DNA of 64,000 nt. Source: a virus. The DNA lies in IMG/VR virus record IMGVR_UViG_3300003690_000002, positions 122,399 through 186,398 of that record. One strand, given 5' to 3'. Within the stretch, counting starts at the first letter, position 1, and every line of letters starts with the position of its first letter. The notes under the pieces were generated by a model that made no database searches, was not told the origin of the DNA, and saw only the letters and a list, made by a program, of their open reading frames with translations. Below, piece after piece: positions 13,387 to 20,542 of the stretch. The translations under genes were made by a program, and so were the position numbers.

Positions 13387-13860
13387 GCCTTTCGTAATAA
13401 AGACTGACCATGTTGGGTAAGTATTTGCCGCGCCAGAAGAAAAGAAATCATCCAGCTTGCATTCGCGCAGCGCACCATTCTTCAAATTAAGAAAGATAAA
13501 CTTGAATTTATCTTTTAATGTCTCCGCATTATGTTTCTCTGAGCCTGTCAAAGTGAATCCTAATCCAGACCAGTTCTCCTTGACAAGCGACTTCCTTTTC
13601 CTACCAGCAGTTTTCAGTTCAAAAAGTGTAATGTTTTCAACTGCTTCTACCAATTGGTCTGGATTGTTAATTGTCTCTGCGTCAGATTCTTTAATCAAAT
13701 CAAAGCCTTTCACTCGTATTTCTTTTCCTACTTGCGCGTAGGCTTCGACAAGATTCTTTCTTTGTTGTGGGGTGGGACGAACAAAACCATGTTGGCGCAT
13801 TGTTGACCATGAGTCTCTCTCGCTCTGTTTTCCCATGTTGTAGCTTTTAGCGTTGTTCAT
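13375..13860 (-). CDS. Hypothetical protein, possible nuclease-like fold
   Basis: 161 residues from the ATG at 13860 with an AAAGGAATAGC site. Contains GKQSERDSWSTMRQHGF, then LFELKTAGRKRKS and FTLTGSEKHNAETLKDKFKFIFLN. The segment ELKTA after an acidic strand is reminiscent of (D/E)xK nuclease cores, but no full motif is certain. Function unknown. Confidence 0.6.
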   Translation of the reverse strand: MNNAKSYNMGKQSERDSWSTMRQHGFVRPTPQQRKNLVEAYAQVGKEIRVKGFDLIKESDAETINNPDQLVEAVENITLFELKTAGRKRKSLVKENWSGLGFTLTGSEKHNAETLKDKFKFIFLNLKNGALRECKLDDFFSSGAANTYPTWSVFITKGLTD

Positions 13861-13886
13861 TGCTATTCCTTTAAAGTTGTAGATTA

Positions 13887-14032
13887 TCAATGTTGAAGGA
13901 AAGTGCCGCGATTCTCGGTGCGTCACATCCCCAGGTTCCTTTTAATTAGCGAATGCTCTTCTTCAAGAGAACCATTGAAGTTTTACCCTTATAATCCCTA
14001 TGTAATGTTATTTTACTTTCCTTCAACATTGA
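13887..14032. repeat. Perfect 18-bp inverted repeat with 110-nt spacer
   Basis: TCAATGTTGAAGGAAAGT at 13887-13904 is the exact reverse complement of 14015-14032. The repeat fills the intergenic stretch between the genes ending at 14035 and starting at 13860, so the whole leader of the latter could fold into one long stem. The loop contains a smaller CTCTT-CTTC-AAGAG hairpin. Confidence 0.75.
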
Positions 14033-14034
14033 CG

Positions 14035-14535
14035 CTATTTTGCAAGACTTGCTAAAATCTTGTCTGAATGCCATTTAATTGTACCAGGTTTACATGTAAT
14101 TTTTTGCAATTTATTATTTACAAACACCGTTAACTCATTGCGACCAACAGCCGTAACAATAGCGTGCTTTTTATTAACTATAATCAAACTTCCAACTGGT
14201 GGCAAGCCTTTTTCTGTTAAGGAGCCGGGATCTTCAATTTGGAAAAAAGGACGTTTCTGCCCTGGAACCATGTAAAGTCCCCTTTTTTCATCTAGCACTA
14301 ATTTAGTGGTTTTAGGCTTACCATTCAGAGAAGAATATTGTTCGCCCTCAACATGCCATTGATTACCTTTCTTTATTGCTTTGGAAACCTTAAATACAAT
14401 TGTTCTGTATTTTGGATATGTACGATAAACTTCAAGCTCGCCTTGAGTATTCATCACCGCTTCTTCACGAGCCTTAGTTTTGCCACGTCCTAAACCAAAA
14501 CACCACTTTTTTAAAAGAAAGTCATTGGGTTTCAT
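14035..14535 (-). CDS. Hypothetical protein, beta-rich C-terminus
   Basis: 166 residues. The basic N-terminus includes FGLGRGKTKAREEA; the middle is beta-rich (YRTIVFKVSKA, QWHVEGEQYSSLNGK); the C-terminal domain PPVGSLIIVNKKHAIVTAVG ... VFVNNKLQKI is again SH3/KOW-like. Single gene with its own promoter at 14573-14601. Function unknown. Confidence 0.6.
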   Translation of the reverse strand: MKPNDFLLKKWCFGLGRGKTKAREEAVMNTQGELEVYRTYPKYRTIVFKVSKAIKKGNQWHVEGEQYSSLNGKPKTTKLVLDEKRGLYMVPGQKRPFFQIEDPGSLTEKGLPPVGSLIIVNKKHAIVTAVGRNELTVFVNNKLQKITCKPGTIKWHSDKILASLAK

Positions 14536-14572
14536 AATATTTTCCTTTGTAAGAATTTTAAAGAATTAATTA

Positions 14573-14601
14573 ATGATAGCATTCTTTTTTTAGAATGTCA
14601 A
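14573..14601 (-). promoter_or_regulatory. Sigma70-type promoter (TTGACA / TATCAT)
   Basis: TTGACA (14596-14601), 17-nt spacer, TATCAT (14573-14578) with an extended TG-C, minus strand, upstream of the gene starting at 14535. Confidence 0.7.
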
Positions 14602-14608
14602 GCGTTTT

Positions 14609-15103
14609 CTAGAAATAATACATAAATGATATATTGGGAATTGGAAGCACATAAAATCCTTTATTGCCAACTACGAATGAAATTGGAAATTCCATAGAAG
14701 CGCCCAAACCATTTCCAAATTTCCACATAACACCAATGCCGGGACCAAAAATAAAGTATTTTTCACTCTTTTTGAATGGTCCTGGGGAATAATATAAAAT
14801 ACTAGTCCCTGCTGTAACGTATGCTTCAGCCCATCTCTTTTCGTGAATAGTGATAAAAAAAGTTGTACCTCCGACAAAAAGCGCTTTATCTCCATCATAA
14901 TATGGCATAGCGCTTGCTTGAATCCCAAATGTTTGGGAAAATTTATATTTAAATGTTAAGCCTGCACCATGAGTTGGTCCAACAGCAATACCAATGCCAA
15001 ACCTATCTGGACAGTAATTTGGGGCACATTGATCATATGCGTATACATGTGCGGTCGATGCAAAAAATATAATTGCTATCAAAATATATATGTTTACTTT
15101 CAT
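14609..15103 (-). CDS. Predicted outer-membrane beta-barrel protein
   Basis: 164 residues. Signal peptide MKVNIYILIAIIFFASTAH ending VYA (cleavage near residue 22), then Gly/aromatic-rich amphipathic strands (FGIGIAVGPTHGAGLTFKYK, FGIQASAMPYY, YFIFGPGIGVMWKF) and a terminal aromatic (ISFMYYF), the BAM recognition feature of outer-membrane proteins. Small barrels of 8 strands fit this length. A phage gene for such a protein could block receptors or further infection; that role is inferred. Confidence 0.7.
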   Translation of the reverse strand: MKVNIYILIAIIFFASTAHVYAYDQCAPNYCPDRFGIGIAVGPTHGAGLTFKYKFSQTFGIQASAMPYYDGDKALFVGGTTFFITIHEKRWAEAYVTAGTSILYYSPGPFKKSEKYFIFGPGIGVMWKFGNGLGASMEFPISFVVGNKGFYVLPIPNISFMYYF

Positions 15104-15125
15104 TTTTCTTCTTTCTTGGAATTAA

Positions 15126-15245
15126 TTATTTAGTTGCGACTTTAACGGCGATAGCATTGTATGCCGCTTTTGAAGCGCCAATAACAATATCACCAAAGAA
15201 ATGTCCTAAAAGAAATATTGCAATAATTACAATAAAATTTTTCAT
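15126..15245 (-). CDS. 39-residue membrane microprotein
   Basis: ATG at 15243-15245: MKNFIVIIAIFLLGHFFGD then IVIGASKAAYNAIAVKVATK. One N-terminal transmembrane or signal-like helix with a small basic tail. Follows the neighbouring genes at close spacing. Function unknown. Confidence 0.55.
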   Translation of the reverse strand: MKNFIVIIAIFLLGHFFGDIVIGASKAAYNAIAVKVATK

Positions 15246-15273
15246 TTTAATAACCTCAAACCTTTTTATTTTT

Positions 15274-15501
15274 TTAATATTCTGAAAGCACTTCGCATTC
15301 AGATTCTAATAGTAAAAACTGTTTATTTTTATGTGTAGCTGGTTTTTGTGTAATTATAACATATTCTTTTATGTCAGAGCCTTTTTTTAACCTGCGCCAC
15401 ATTGGTATGTCCCATATTTCAATAATTATGCCCCTACCTTCGGGCGGAATCGACTTTAACTTCTTGTTTATTTTCCACTTTATTAAATCACCAATTTTCA
15501 T
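15274..15501 (-). CDS. SH3-like VGDLV-family protein
   Basis: 75 residues, MKIGDLIKWKINKK ... GRGIIIEIWDI ... KEYVIITQK ... ECEVLSEY. Own promoter at 15508-15536 with the -10 only six bases from the ATG. Confidence 0.65.
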   Translation of the reverse strand: MKIGDLIKWKINKKLKSIPPEGRGIIIEIWDIPMWRRLKKGSDIKEYVIITQKPATHKNKQFLLLESECEVLSEY

Positions 15502-15507
15502 ATATTC

Positions 15508-15536
15508 ATCATAACAAAAATTTAATAAAAAGTCAA
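15508..15536 (-). promoter_or_regulatory. Promoter, predicted leaderless start
   Basis: TTGACT (15531-15536), 17-nt spacer, TATGAT (15508-15513), minus strand. The expected start is at the ATG of the gene at 15501. Confidence 0.7.
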
Positions 15537-15572
15537 GAATTTATATGACATTAATTATAAAAATATTTATTA

Positions 15573-15800
15573 TTAAACATTATCATGTTCAATAACCTCT
15601 AAATCTCGCTCAAGAAGCCATGTGGTTTTTTTACCAAGTTGAATTAAAACTGTTTTTTCGCGCTTGCCACCTGGATATTCAATGTGGCTTTCTTTGAGAA
15701 TTAAAACTGGCTTACCATAAGTCCAGATATCTATAATCAATTGGCTATCGCCAAAATCAAACGAAGGCTGTATAATTATTGCTAAATCACCGGGCTTCAC
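15573..15800 (-). CDS. SH3-like PGDLA-variant protein, GTG start
   Basis: 75 residues, GTG start inside the 14-nt overlap, then KPGDLAIIIQPSF ... LIIDIWTYGKPVLILKES ... TWLLERDLEVIEHDNV. Closest to the product of 12276-12482 (PGDLA subtype). Confidence 0.65.
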   Translation of the reverse strand: MKPGDLAIIIQPSFDFGDSQLIIDIWTYGKPVLILKESHIEYPGGKREKTVLIQLGKKTTWLLERDLEVIEHDNV

Positions 15801-15993
15801 TGATAACTTTAATCCATTTTTTGTTCATTGGCGCTGGTGGACTTGGATTATCTAGACACACCAACATATAACAGTCCTTGAGCGCATAGTAATTGCCAGG
15901 GTGTGGAGCATGTGGATTGTGCGCCTTTAAACTTGTTACGATGTATAGCCCAATAAAAGAAGGACCAACTTTTACTAAATTACCGATTTTCAT
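15787..15993 (-). CDS. SH3-like VGDLV-family protein
   Basis: 68 residues, MKIGNLVKVGPSFIGLYIV ... YYALKDCYMLVCLD ... WIKVISEAR. SEAR-stop forms the 14-nt junction with the downstream GTG; starts right after the stop of the 21-residue microprotein. Confidence 0.65.
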   Translation of the reverse strand: MKIGNLVKVGPSFIGLYIVTSLKAHNPHAPHPGNYYALKDCYMLVCLDNPSPPAPMNKKWIKVISEAR

Positions 15994-16059
15994 TTATTTC
16001 TCTGCCCACCAAATGCCCCATACAATTAATGCAATTCCTGTAATTGTCAACCATGCCAT
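15994..16059 (-). CDS. 21-residue membrane microprotein
   Basis: MAWLTITGIALIVWGIWWAE plus K; one short Trp-rich transmembrane helix. The stop TAA abuts the next ATG (TAAATG). Support is from spacing and hydrophobicity alone. Confidence 0.45.
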   Translation of the reverse strand: MAWLTITGIALIVWGIWWAEK

Positions 16060-16060
16060 G

Positions 16061-16297
16061 TTAATCCCCTTTTTTGCTGATAACTTGTATTTCATTTTCT
16101 TGCACCCACCACAATATGCCATCGCGAAAAAGAAAATGTACTTTATACATTGTTGATTTTGCTATTGGATTTTGAGATTCATTAATATCCAAAATAAGAC
16201 CTAATGTATCTGTTGATATATTTTCTATTCCATACGGAAAATTACTTTCCGCTCCTATAAGAACTTGTGTTGGTGTTACAAGATCGCCTATCTTCAT
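16061..16297 (-). CDS. SH3-like VGDLV-family protein
   Basis: 78 residues, MKIGDLVTPTQVLIG ... LGLILDINESQNP ... YKVHFLFRDGILWWVQENE ... IQVISKKGD. First of its small operon. Upstream only a weak TATAAA is seen, no clear -35. Confidence 0.65.
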   Translation of the reverse strand: MKIGDLVTPTQVLIGAESNFPYGIENISTDTLGLILDINESQNPIAKSTMYKVHFLFRDGILWWVQENEIQVISKKGD

Positions 16298-16325
16298 AAT
16301 AAGGTTTTAATATTTTATAGTAAGA

Positions 16326-16550
16326 TTAACTTTTTTTAGTTAATCGCCAATTGCCAACGTCAATATAATCACCAAAATGCTCTGCAATCACGGTCTTACT
16401 TTTTCCATAAGATACACGTACAAATTGCTTATTTCCTATGCAATTTTGTATGCCAATAACTTTCCCTGTTTTATTAATAAATGGCTTAAATCTTATATCG
16501 TTTTTTGAGAAACGCTTAAGTTTTACTTTATCTCCAATATTATAATACAC
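16326..16550 (-). CDS. SH3/KOW-like small protein
   Basis: 74 residues from GTG at 16548-16550 (shares one base with the preceding TAG stop): MYYNIGDKVKLKRFS ... TGKVIGIQNCIGNKQFVRVSYG. The IGDKVKL ... GKVIGI pattern is a KOW/SH3-like barrel, more divergent than the VGDLV genes. Confidence 0.6.
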   Translation of the reverse strand: MYYNIGDKVKLKRFSKNDIRFKPFINKTGKVIGIQNCIGNKQFVRVSYGKSKTVIAEHFGDYIDVGNWRLTKKS

Positions 16551-17149
16551 TATGAACTCCCTTCTAAAGAATTTGCCAATTCTATTATGTCCTCATCACT
16601 ATCAACCCAAATTGCTTCGGGTATATTTGTTTTAACTTCGTAATTCATTTCTCCCATCTCTTTTGCTGCTCTTTCGATTCTTTCAGGCGTACCTCTTTCT
16701 TGGTGCCTTGTGATTAATTCTTGGCTAGATGGCGGTACACAGTAAACAAGAATTAAATTTTTTCCATTATGTTCAGCAATTTTTTTTAAATCATCATATC
16801 CACGACTTCCATTAACGTTTGTAAAGTCCGTTAACATGACAGATTTTTTTGCATTTTTAAAATCTTTAAATCTGGTTCCGTAATAATTTTCTTCATAATA
16901 GTTTGTGTTTATCAACAAGCCATCTTCTTTCATCTTTTGCCATTCGCCTTTTTGTAAAAAACTATATTCAATGTCTTCTTTACCACGAGGTTGTCGCGTT
17001 GAAGTAGAAACGATTTCTTTCCATCCCATTTTTTTTAAAGTATTTTTATGCCAGGATTTTCCACAACCTGATGGACCAAAAATAGCAATAATTGTACCAC
17101 CAGCGGATTCTTTTAAGTATTTTCTCCAGGCTTCAAGCAAAGGCTGCAT
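16550..17149 (-). CDS. gmk: Guanylate kinase-like protein with LLExWRKYLKE N-terminal tag
   Basis: 199 residues. After the tag MQPLLEAWRKYLKE comes a guanylate kinase domain: P-loop GPSGCGKS (25-32), STSTRQPRGKEDIEYSF (GMP-binding region), INTNYYEENYYGT. It would phosphorylate (d)GMP to (d)GDP, feeding dGTP synthesis beside the IMPDH/GMPR-like and NrdJ genes in this window. The tag is absent from cellular guanylate kinases and is shared with 22114-24882, 24879-25496 and 25493-25723, so it likely directs the protein somewhere; see finding. Confidence 0.8.
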   Translation of the reverse strand: MQPLLEAWRKYLKESAGGTIIAIFGPSGCGKSWHKNTLKKMGWKEIVSTSTRQPRGKEDIEYSFLQKGEWQKMKEDGLLINTNYYEENYYGTRFKDFKNAKKSVMLTDFTNVNGSRGYDDLKKIAEHNGKNLILVYCVPPSSQELITRHQERGTPERIERAAKEMGEMNYEVKTNIPEAIWVDSDEDIIELANSLEGSS

Positions 17150-17152
17150 ATT

Positions 17153-17338
17153 TTAACTAGTCTCTTTTCTAAAAGATTCTAACCATGTTAGCTTATAAAG
17201 TTTATGAAATCCGTCCCTCCAAAGAACTTTGGCATGCAAATCATTAGAAGAGCCAAAGCGAAATATTTCAGTGACAAGACCAGCCTTTCGTGGACCTTCT
17301 TTCTGATTTACCATATCTCCGATTTCAATTCTTTGCAC
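17153..17338 (-). CDS. SH3-like VGDLV-family protein
   Basis: 61 residues, MQRIEIGDMVNQKEGPR ... AGLVTEIFRFG ... AKVLWRDGFHKLY. Stands outside the arrays, just upstream of the guanylate kinase gene, with its own promoter at 17359-17387. Confidence 0.6.
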   Translation of the reverse strand: MQRIEIGDMVNQKEGPRKAGLVTEIFRFGSSNDLHAKVLWRDGFHKLYKLTWLESFRKETS

Positions 17339-17358
17339 TTTTTAAACCTTCACGCCCC

Positions 17359-17387
17359 ATATTAGCATAGTTTATAGAATAAGTCAA
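17359..17387 (-). promoter_or_regulatory. Promoter (TTGACT / TAATAT)
   Basis: TTGACT (17382-17387), 17-nt spacer, TAATAT (17359-17364) with extended TG-C, overlapping the end of the 17384 gene. Upstream of 17153-17338. Confidence 0.6.
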
Positions 17388-18004
17388 TTGTTTTTTTGTT
17401 TTTTAATAACTTTCTCATATGATGTAATCTTTACCATCTCGGATAAGCTTATTGTGTATTGTTTCACCAAATCAGATCGATTTCTTTTTTCTGCATCTTT
17501 AATGCTTTCATATAAAATTAGCACCGCAAGTTCTGCATTTATTAAGTATTCAACAGCTTGGGTAATAACTTTTATTGCTGCCAAAATCATTGATGTTGAG
17601 CTTGATTTAAAATAAAAAATCTTTTCCCTAGAACTTTTCAAAGCTAACCGAATTTCAACTGGGGCGTCTGATTTTCTTCTATAACTACTCTCTTTAAACT
17701 TGACTTGCATTGAAAAATCTTCAAACCGAATATTTTTAAGAGAAATAAATTTATTATTGAGTTTATTAATAATTGAAGCAAATAGTGCATCTACTGCACC
17801 TTTGCCTTTTCCTTCAATTTGAAATGAGCCATCTTTGTAGTTTTCTAATTCTAATGTATATGACACAGATGTATAATTTTGTTCGATATTTTCTTTTAAA
17901 GAAAATTTCTTAATATACACGTTAATGTAATCTTTTTGTAAAGTATTTCTTACGATTTTTTCGCATTTTTTTTGGGCAATCTCTTCTGGAAATTCAAAGT
18001 GCAT
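17384..18004 (-). CDS. LeuA regulatory-domain-like protein
   Basis: 206 residues. The core resembles the C-terminal allosteric domain of 2-isopropylmalate synthase: GKGKGAVDALFASI (65-78; compare EGNGPVDALxxAL in LeuA), ISLKNIRFEDFSMQVKF, then APVEIRLALKSSREKIF and SSSTSMILAAIKVITQAVEYL (compare the STDIxxASxxAL segment). The LeuA catalytic barrel is absent. It could bind a small molecule or a host LeuA-type enzyme, but this rests on pattern similarity alone. C-terminal helices are unassigned. Confidence 0.55.
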   Translation of the reverse strand: MHFEFPEEIAQKKCEKIVRNTLQKDYINVYIKKFSLKENIEQNYTSVSYTLELENYKDGSFQIEGKGKGAVDALFASIINKLNNKFISLKNIRFEDFSMQVKFKESSYRRKSDAPVEIRLALKSSREKIFYFKSSSTSMILAAIKVITQAVEYLINAELAVLILYESIKDAEKRNRSDLVKQYTISLSEMVKITSYEKVIKKQKNN

Positions 18005-18010
18005 TCTATA

Positions 18011-18631
18011 TTAAATAGTTTCACGTAGTCGCCCATAGATGATTTTCTTGCCAATAAAATAACAAACAATTGCCAATATTATTCCAGAAGCAACATCAAT
18101 GATATAGTGTTGCTTCAAGAGAAGAGTTGAAATTGAAATTAACAATGCCCATGCAAAATATATGCTTTTTATCCATTTATTATTTTTTGCAAAAGATGAG
18201 TCCATAATAAAAAATCCCAGTAGCCATGAAAAAGTGACATGTCCAGACGGAAATGTGTTATGTGGACCATCGATTGCTCTTGTTATTTCTAATAGCCATG
18301 CTGACATTGATGATTGATCGAATAAAGATCTTGGATAAAAAGAAGGAAATAAAATATAAAATAAACTGAGGACAATTGTTGCTATTATAAATCCCATAAA
18401 TGCGGACAGAAATACTTCTTTTTTATGAAGAAGGATTAATAGTGTAATTGTGAGTACGGGAATTAGTGTGTGATACACCCATATGAATTCTGGAACAAAA
18501 GGAATCGCTATGTCTATACTGGTTAATAAATCGTAATTTCCAGTTGTTATAAAATATTGTATTGAAAAGTAAGTTATTAAATTTAAAAACAAAAACATTA
18601 ACACATATTTTGCTTTTGTCCTTAGCGGCAC
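18011..18631 (-). CDS. PAP2-family membrane phosphatase
   Basis: 206 residues from a GTG start with GGAGGG upstream. Several transmembrane helices and two of the PAP2 motifs: NTFPSGHVTFSW (PSGH at 128-131) and LLLKQHYIIDVASG (His175, Asp179). The first, KxxxxxxRP, is not clear; only FYPRS near residue 99. The family removes phosphate from lipid phosphates such as undecaprenyl pyrophosphate or phosphatidic acid at the membrane. In a phage it may alter host lipids; cf. the fatty acid hydroxylase-like and Mpo1-like genes. Confidence 0.75.
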   Translation of the reverse strand: MPLRTKAKYVLMFLFLNLITYFSIQYFITTGNYDLLTSIDIAIPFVPEFIWVYHTLIPVLTITLLILLHKKEVFLSAFMGFIIATIVLSLFYILFPSFYPRSLFDQSSMSAWLLEITRAIDGPHNTFPSGHVTFSWLLGFFIMDSSFAKNNKWIKSIYFAWALLISISTLLLKQHYIIDVASGIILAIVCYFIGKKIIYGRLRETI

Positions 18632-18699
18632 TACACCGGTCCCTCCATTTATTTTTTCTTAAAAATCTCAAAGAAAGCCACATGCTTGAAAATGGGATT

Positions 18700-18721
18700 G
18701 GTGTGAAAAACTTTTCACACC
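18700..18721. repeat. Perfect 10-bp inverted repeat
   Basis: GGTGTGAAAA (18700-18709) and TTTTCACACC (18712-18721), two bases apart, in the gap between genes 18790 and 18631. Could be a hairpin or an operator-type palindrome; no T-run follows on the minus strand. Confidence 0.6.
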
Positions 18722-18789
18722 CGTTAATACATATGTTCTTTTTTTTAAAAAGAATAGAAATTCATTAATTTTTTAAATAAATACGAACT

Positions 18790-19059
18790 TTACTTAAAAA
18801 CTGGGTTGCGGTGGGTTTCAAACATTTCTCTTAAGAAAGATTTTTTTAGACTTAATAGGCGTTCAAATTTTACTCTCTCTCTTGTATTGTGATACAACAC
18901 AGTGGGTTTTCTTATTTCTCCGTTGATAAAGTGTTCGCTGAAATCGTAAAACTTGGATCGAACTTTTGGCGGTTTTGCGTTTGCTAGTTCAACACCAATA
19001 ATTATTAATAAAATTAAAGCAAGAAAAAAAGTTAGAATTCTTATGATTGTTACATTCAA
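18790..19059 (-). CDS. Exported or membrane-anchored small protein
   Basis: 89 residues. N-terminal hydrophobic segment ILTFFLALILLIIIGVELA ends in ANA-K, a possible signal-peptidase site. The mature part is basic (RERVKFERLLSLKKSFLREM). Overlaps the previous gene by ATGA. Similar basic KFxRLxxLKxxFxxE proteins occur in marine phages; function unknown. Confidence 0.6.
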   Translation of the reverse strand: MNVTIIRILTFFLALILLIIIGVELANAKPPKVRSKFYDFSEHFINGEIRKPTVLYHNTRERVKFERLLSLKKSFLREMFETHRNPVFK

Positions 19060-19382
19060 CTTTTCGATTCTTCTTCATCATCGTCGCGTTTTGCAGAATG
19101 CTCTTTGTGATCCTCTGCAAGACTTGCTTCTAAAATATAAAGATCTTTAACAGGTATTGTACGAATATCATTATTCCCGAAATCTACATCATATCGAGTT
19201 ACTTCTTGTAATTTTTTATTCCAACTGTGATCAATTACAATACCTTTTTTTCCAGTTTGGCGCTCAGCAACATGGTGAGCGCAATAATGATTTGGGGCGA
19301 AAACACGATTATTTTCTTCATTTAATATATTTTGTAATTCTTCTTTAATAATTTGCCTTAACTTTGATTTTGTTAAGTTCAT
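19056..19382 (-). CDS. Tagged small protein (KLKQIIKEEL type)
   Basis: 108 residues, MNLTKSKLRQIIKEELQNI, then a body with HHVAERQTGKKGIVIDHSW and LQEVTRYDVDFGNNDIRTIPV that looks like a small beta barrel, and an acidic tail. One of eight tags in 19-21.7 kb. Confidence 0.7.
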   Translation of the reverse strand: MNLTKSKLRQIIKEELQNILNEENNRVFAPNHYCAHHVAERQTGKKGIVIDHSWNKKLQEVTRYDVDFGNNDIRTIPVKDLYILEASLAEDHKEHSAKRDDDEEESKS

Positions 19383-20233
19383 TTCTTTTCCCTCTTTTTG
19401 ACCACCGTAAGCGAACCAACAATTGTTTCACGATTTTCGCCTTTTCTGTCCCATTTAACGACGGCTCGTCGATCTCCACCTTTACCACTTCGAAGCGCTG
19501 CAACCATTCCTTGACCATATTCTTTATGTTTTACAATATCGCCTATTTTTACTTCCATTAAATCTGGTTGCCAAGGTAATCCTTCGGGTTCGGGCTCACT
19601 ATCACCTGTTTTTCTTTGTAAGCTTCGAGCCACCGGTAAAAGAAGATCCATGAGAGGCTCTTCGATGTCAAGTTCTATGTTCTCCATTGTATCTTTGATG
19701 ACAGTGGGGCTGAGCGGACGTCCTGTTGGTCCTTTATACTGTTTTAGAAACTCCCAAGCAGCACTCTTAATAGCATCGCTAGCGGCAGAAACTAATTTGT
19801 CATTTAGCTGATATTCGGGGGCATTGAACCGCTCAAAGTCGTCTAATTCTTCTTTGATGATCCGTTTAAGTTTTGATTCTGTTAATTTCATTTCTCCTTG
19901 AGTGGTTGGAAGATCGCTCTTTTTTACAATCAAGTACCTTCCTTCACCAGTGGGATTATCAGGATCATCATGATTCTGCCAACGACCAACGAGGTTTAAA
20001 ATATATGAGCGAAGCTTGTTCACTTCTTCTTCTGACATTTCTCCAAGAGATAAAAGGCTATCAATGCAAGCTTCTCCGCCATGATGCCACCCGAGGGGAT
20101 CTTTTCGACCAGGACCCATCTTCAAACATCTACGATACAATTCTGCAGCTTTGGCTTCATTTGCATCTGGCCAATTAGCATTTTCTATCTCTTCTCTGAT
20201 GGTTTGTTTAAGTTTTGATTTTGTTAGTTTCAT
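19379..20233 (-). CDS. Triple-fusion protein: two tagged modules plus a VGDLV-type barrel
   Basis: 284 residues. Module 1 starts MKLTKSKLKQTIREEIE and contains ADEAKAA-like helices and LGWHHGGEACIDSLLSLGEM; residue 115 begins a complete second tag MKLTESKLKRIIKEELDD with AAGGAGA five bases before its ATG (19891), so it can also be translated alone; module 3 from residue 226 (MEVKIGDIVKHKEYGQGMV ... RAVVKWD) is an SH3-like VGD barrel. Module 1's common phage pattern (LGWHHGGEACIDSLL) is known from marine phages. Looks like loss of stop codons between formerly separate genes. Confidence 0.75.
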   Translation of the reverse strand: MKLTKSKLKQTIREEIENANWPDANEAKAAELYRRCLKMGPGRKDPLGWHHGGEACIDSLLSLGEMSEEEVNKLRSYILNLVGRWQNHDDPDNPTGEGRYLIVKKSDLPTTQGEMKLTESKLKRIIKEELDDFERFNAPEYQLNDKLVSAASDAIKSAAWEFLKQYKGPTGRPLSPTVIKDTMENIELDIEEPLMDLLLPVARSLQRKTGDSEPEPEGLPWQPDLMEVKIGDIVKHKEYGQGMVAALRSGKGGDRRAVVKWDRKGENRETIVGSLTVVKKREKK

Positions 20234-20235
20234 TT

Positions 20236-20529
20236 TTACCCCTCTCTGCGAGTCATATTAGTAAATACGGCAGCTGCTATCTCATGAAAATTTATGGTGG
20301 GCGTTCCCTTGGGCACATATTGTTTTTTAAGCGCTATCAACGTTTCTTGTGCCGCATCACCATACTCGCCTCCCGTGTTGGTCGCATCGGCTAATTTAGT
20401 TAATTCAGCTTTAATTTCTGGTGTTCCGGGATCGAGACTTAAAATTTTATCCATCAGGCTGTTCCCTTCAACTATTTTTTGAAGTTCTTCTTTGATGATT
20501 TGCTTTAGTTTTGTTTTTGTTAGTTTCAT
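20236..20529 (-). CDS. Tagged small protein (KLKQIIKEEL type)
   Basis: 97 residues, MKLTKTKLKQIIKEELQKI, then a helical body (PEIKAELTKLADATN, GDAAQETLIALKKQY). Two bases separate it from the downstream fusion gene. Function unknown. Confidence 0.7.
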   Translation of the reverse strand: MKLTKTKLKQIIKEELQKIVEGNSLMDKILSLDPGTPEIKAELTKLADATNTGGEYGDAAQETLIALKKQYVPKGTPTINFHEIAAAVFTNMTRREG

Positions 20530-20542
20530 TTATTGTCTCCTA

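Noticed and set aside
19379-20233. Frameshift or assembly error creating the fusion
   Set aside because: All three modules share one frame with intact tags and barrel signature, so a true stop loss is simpler; it remains possible.
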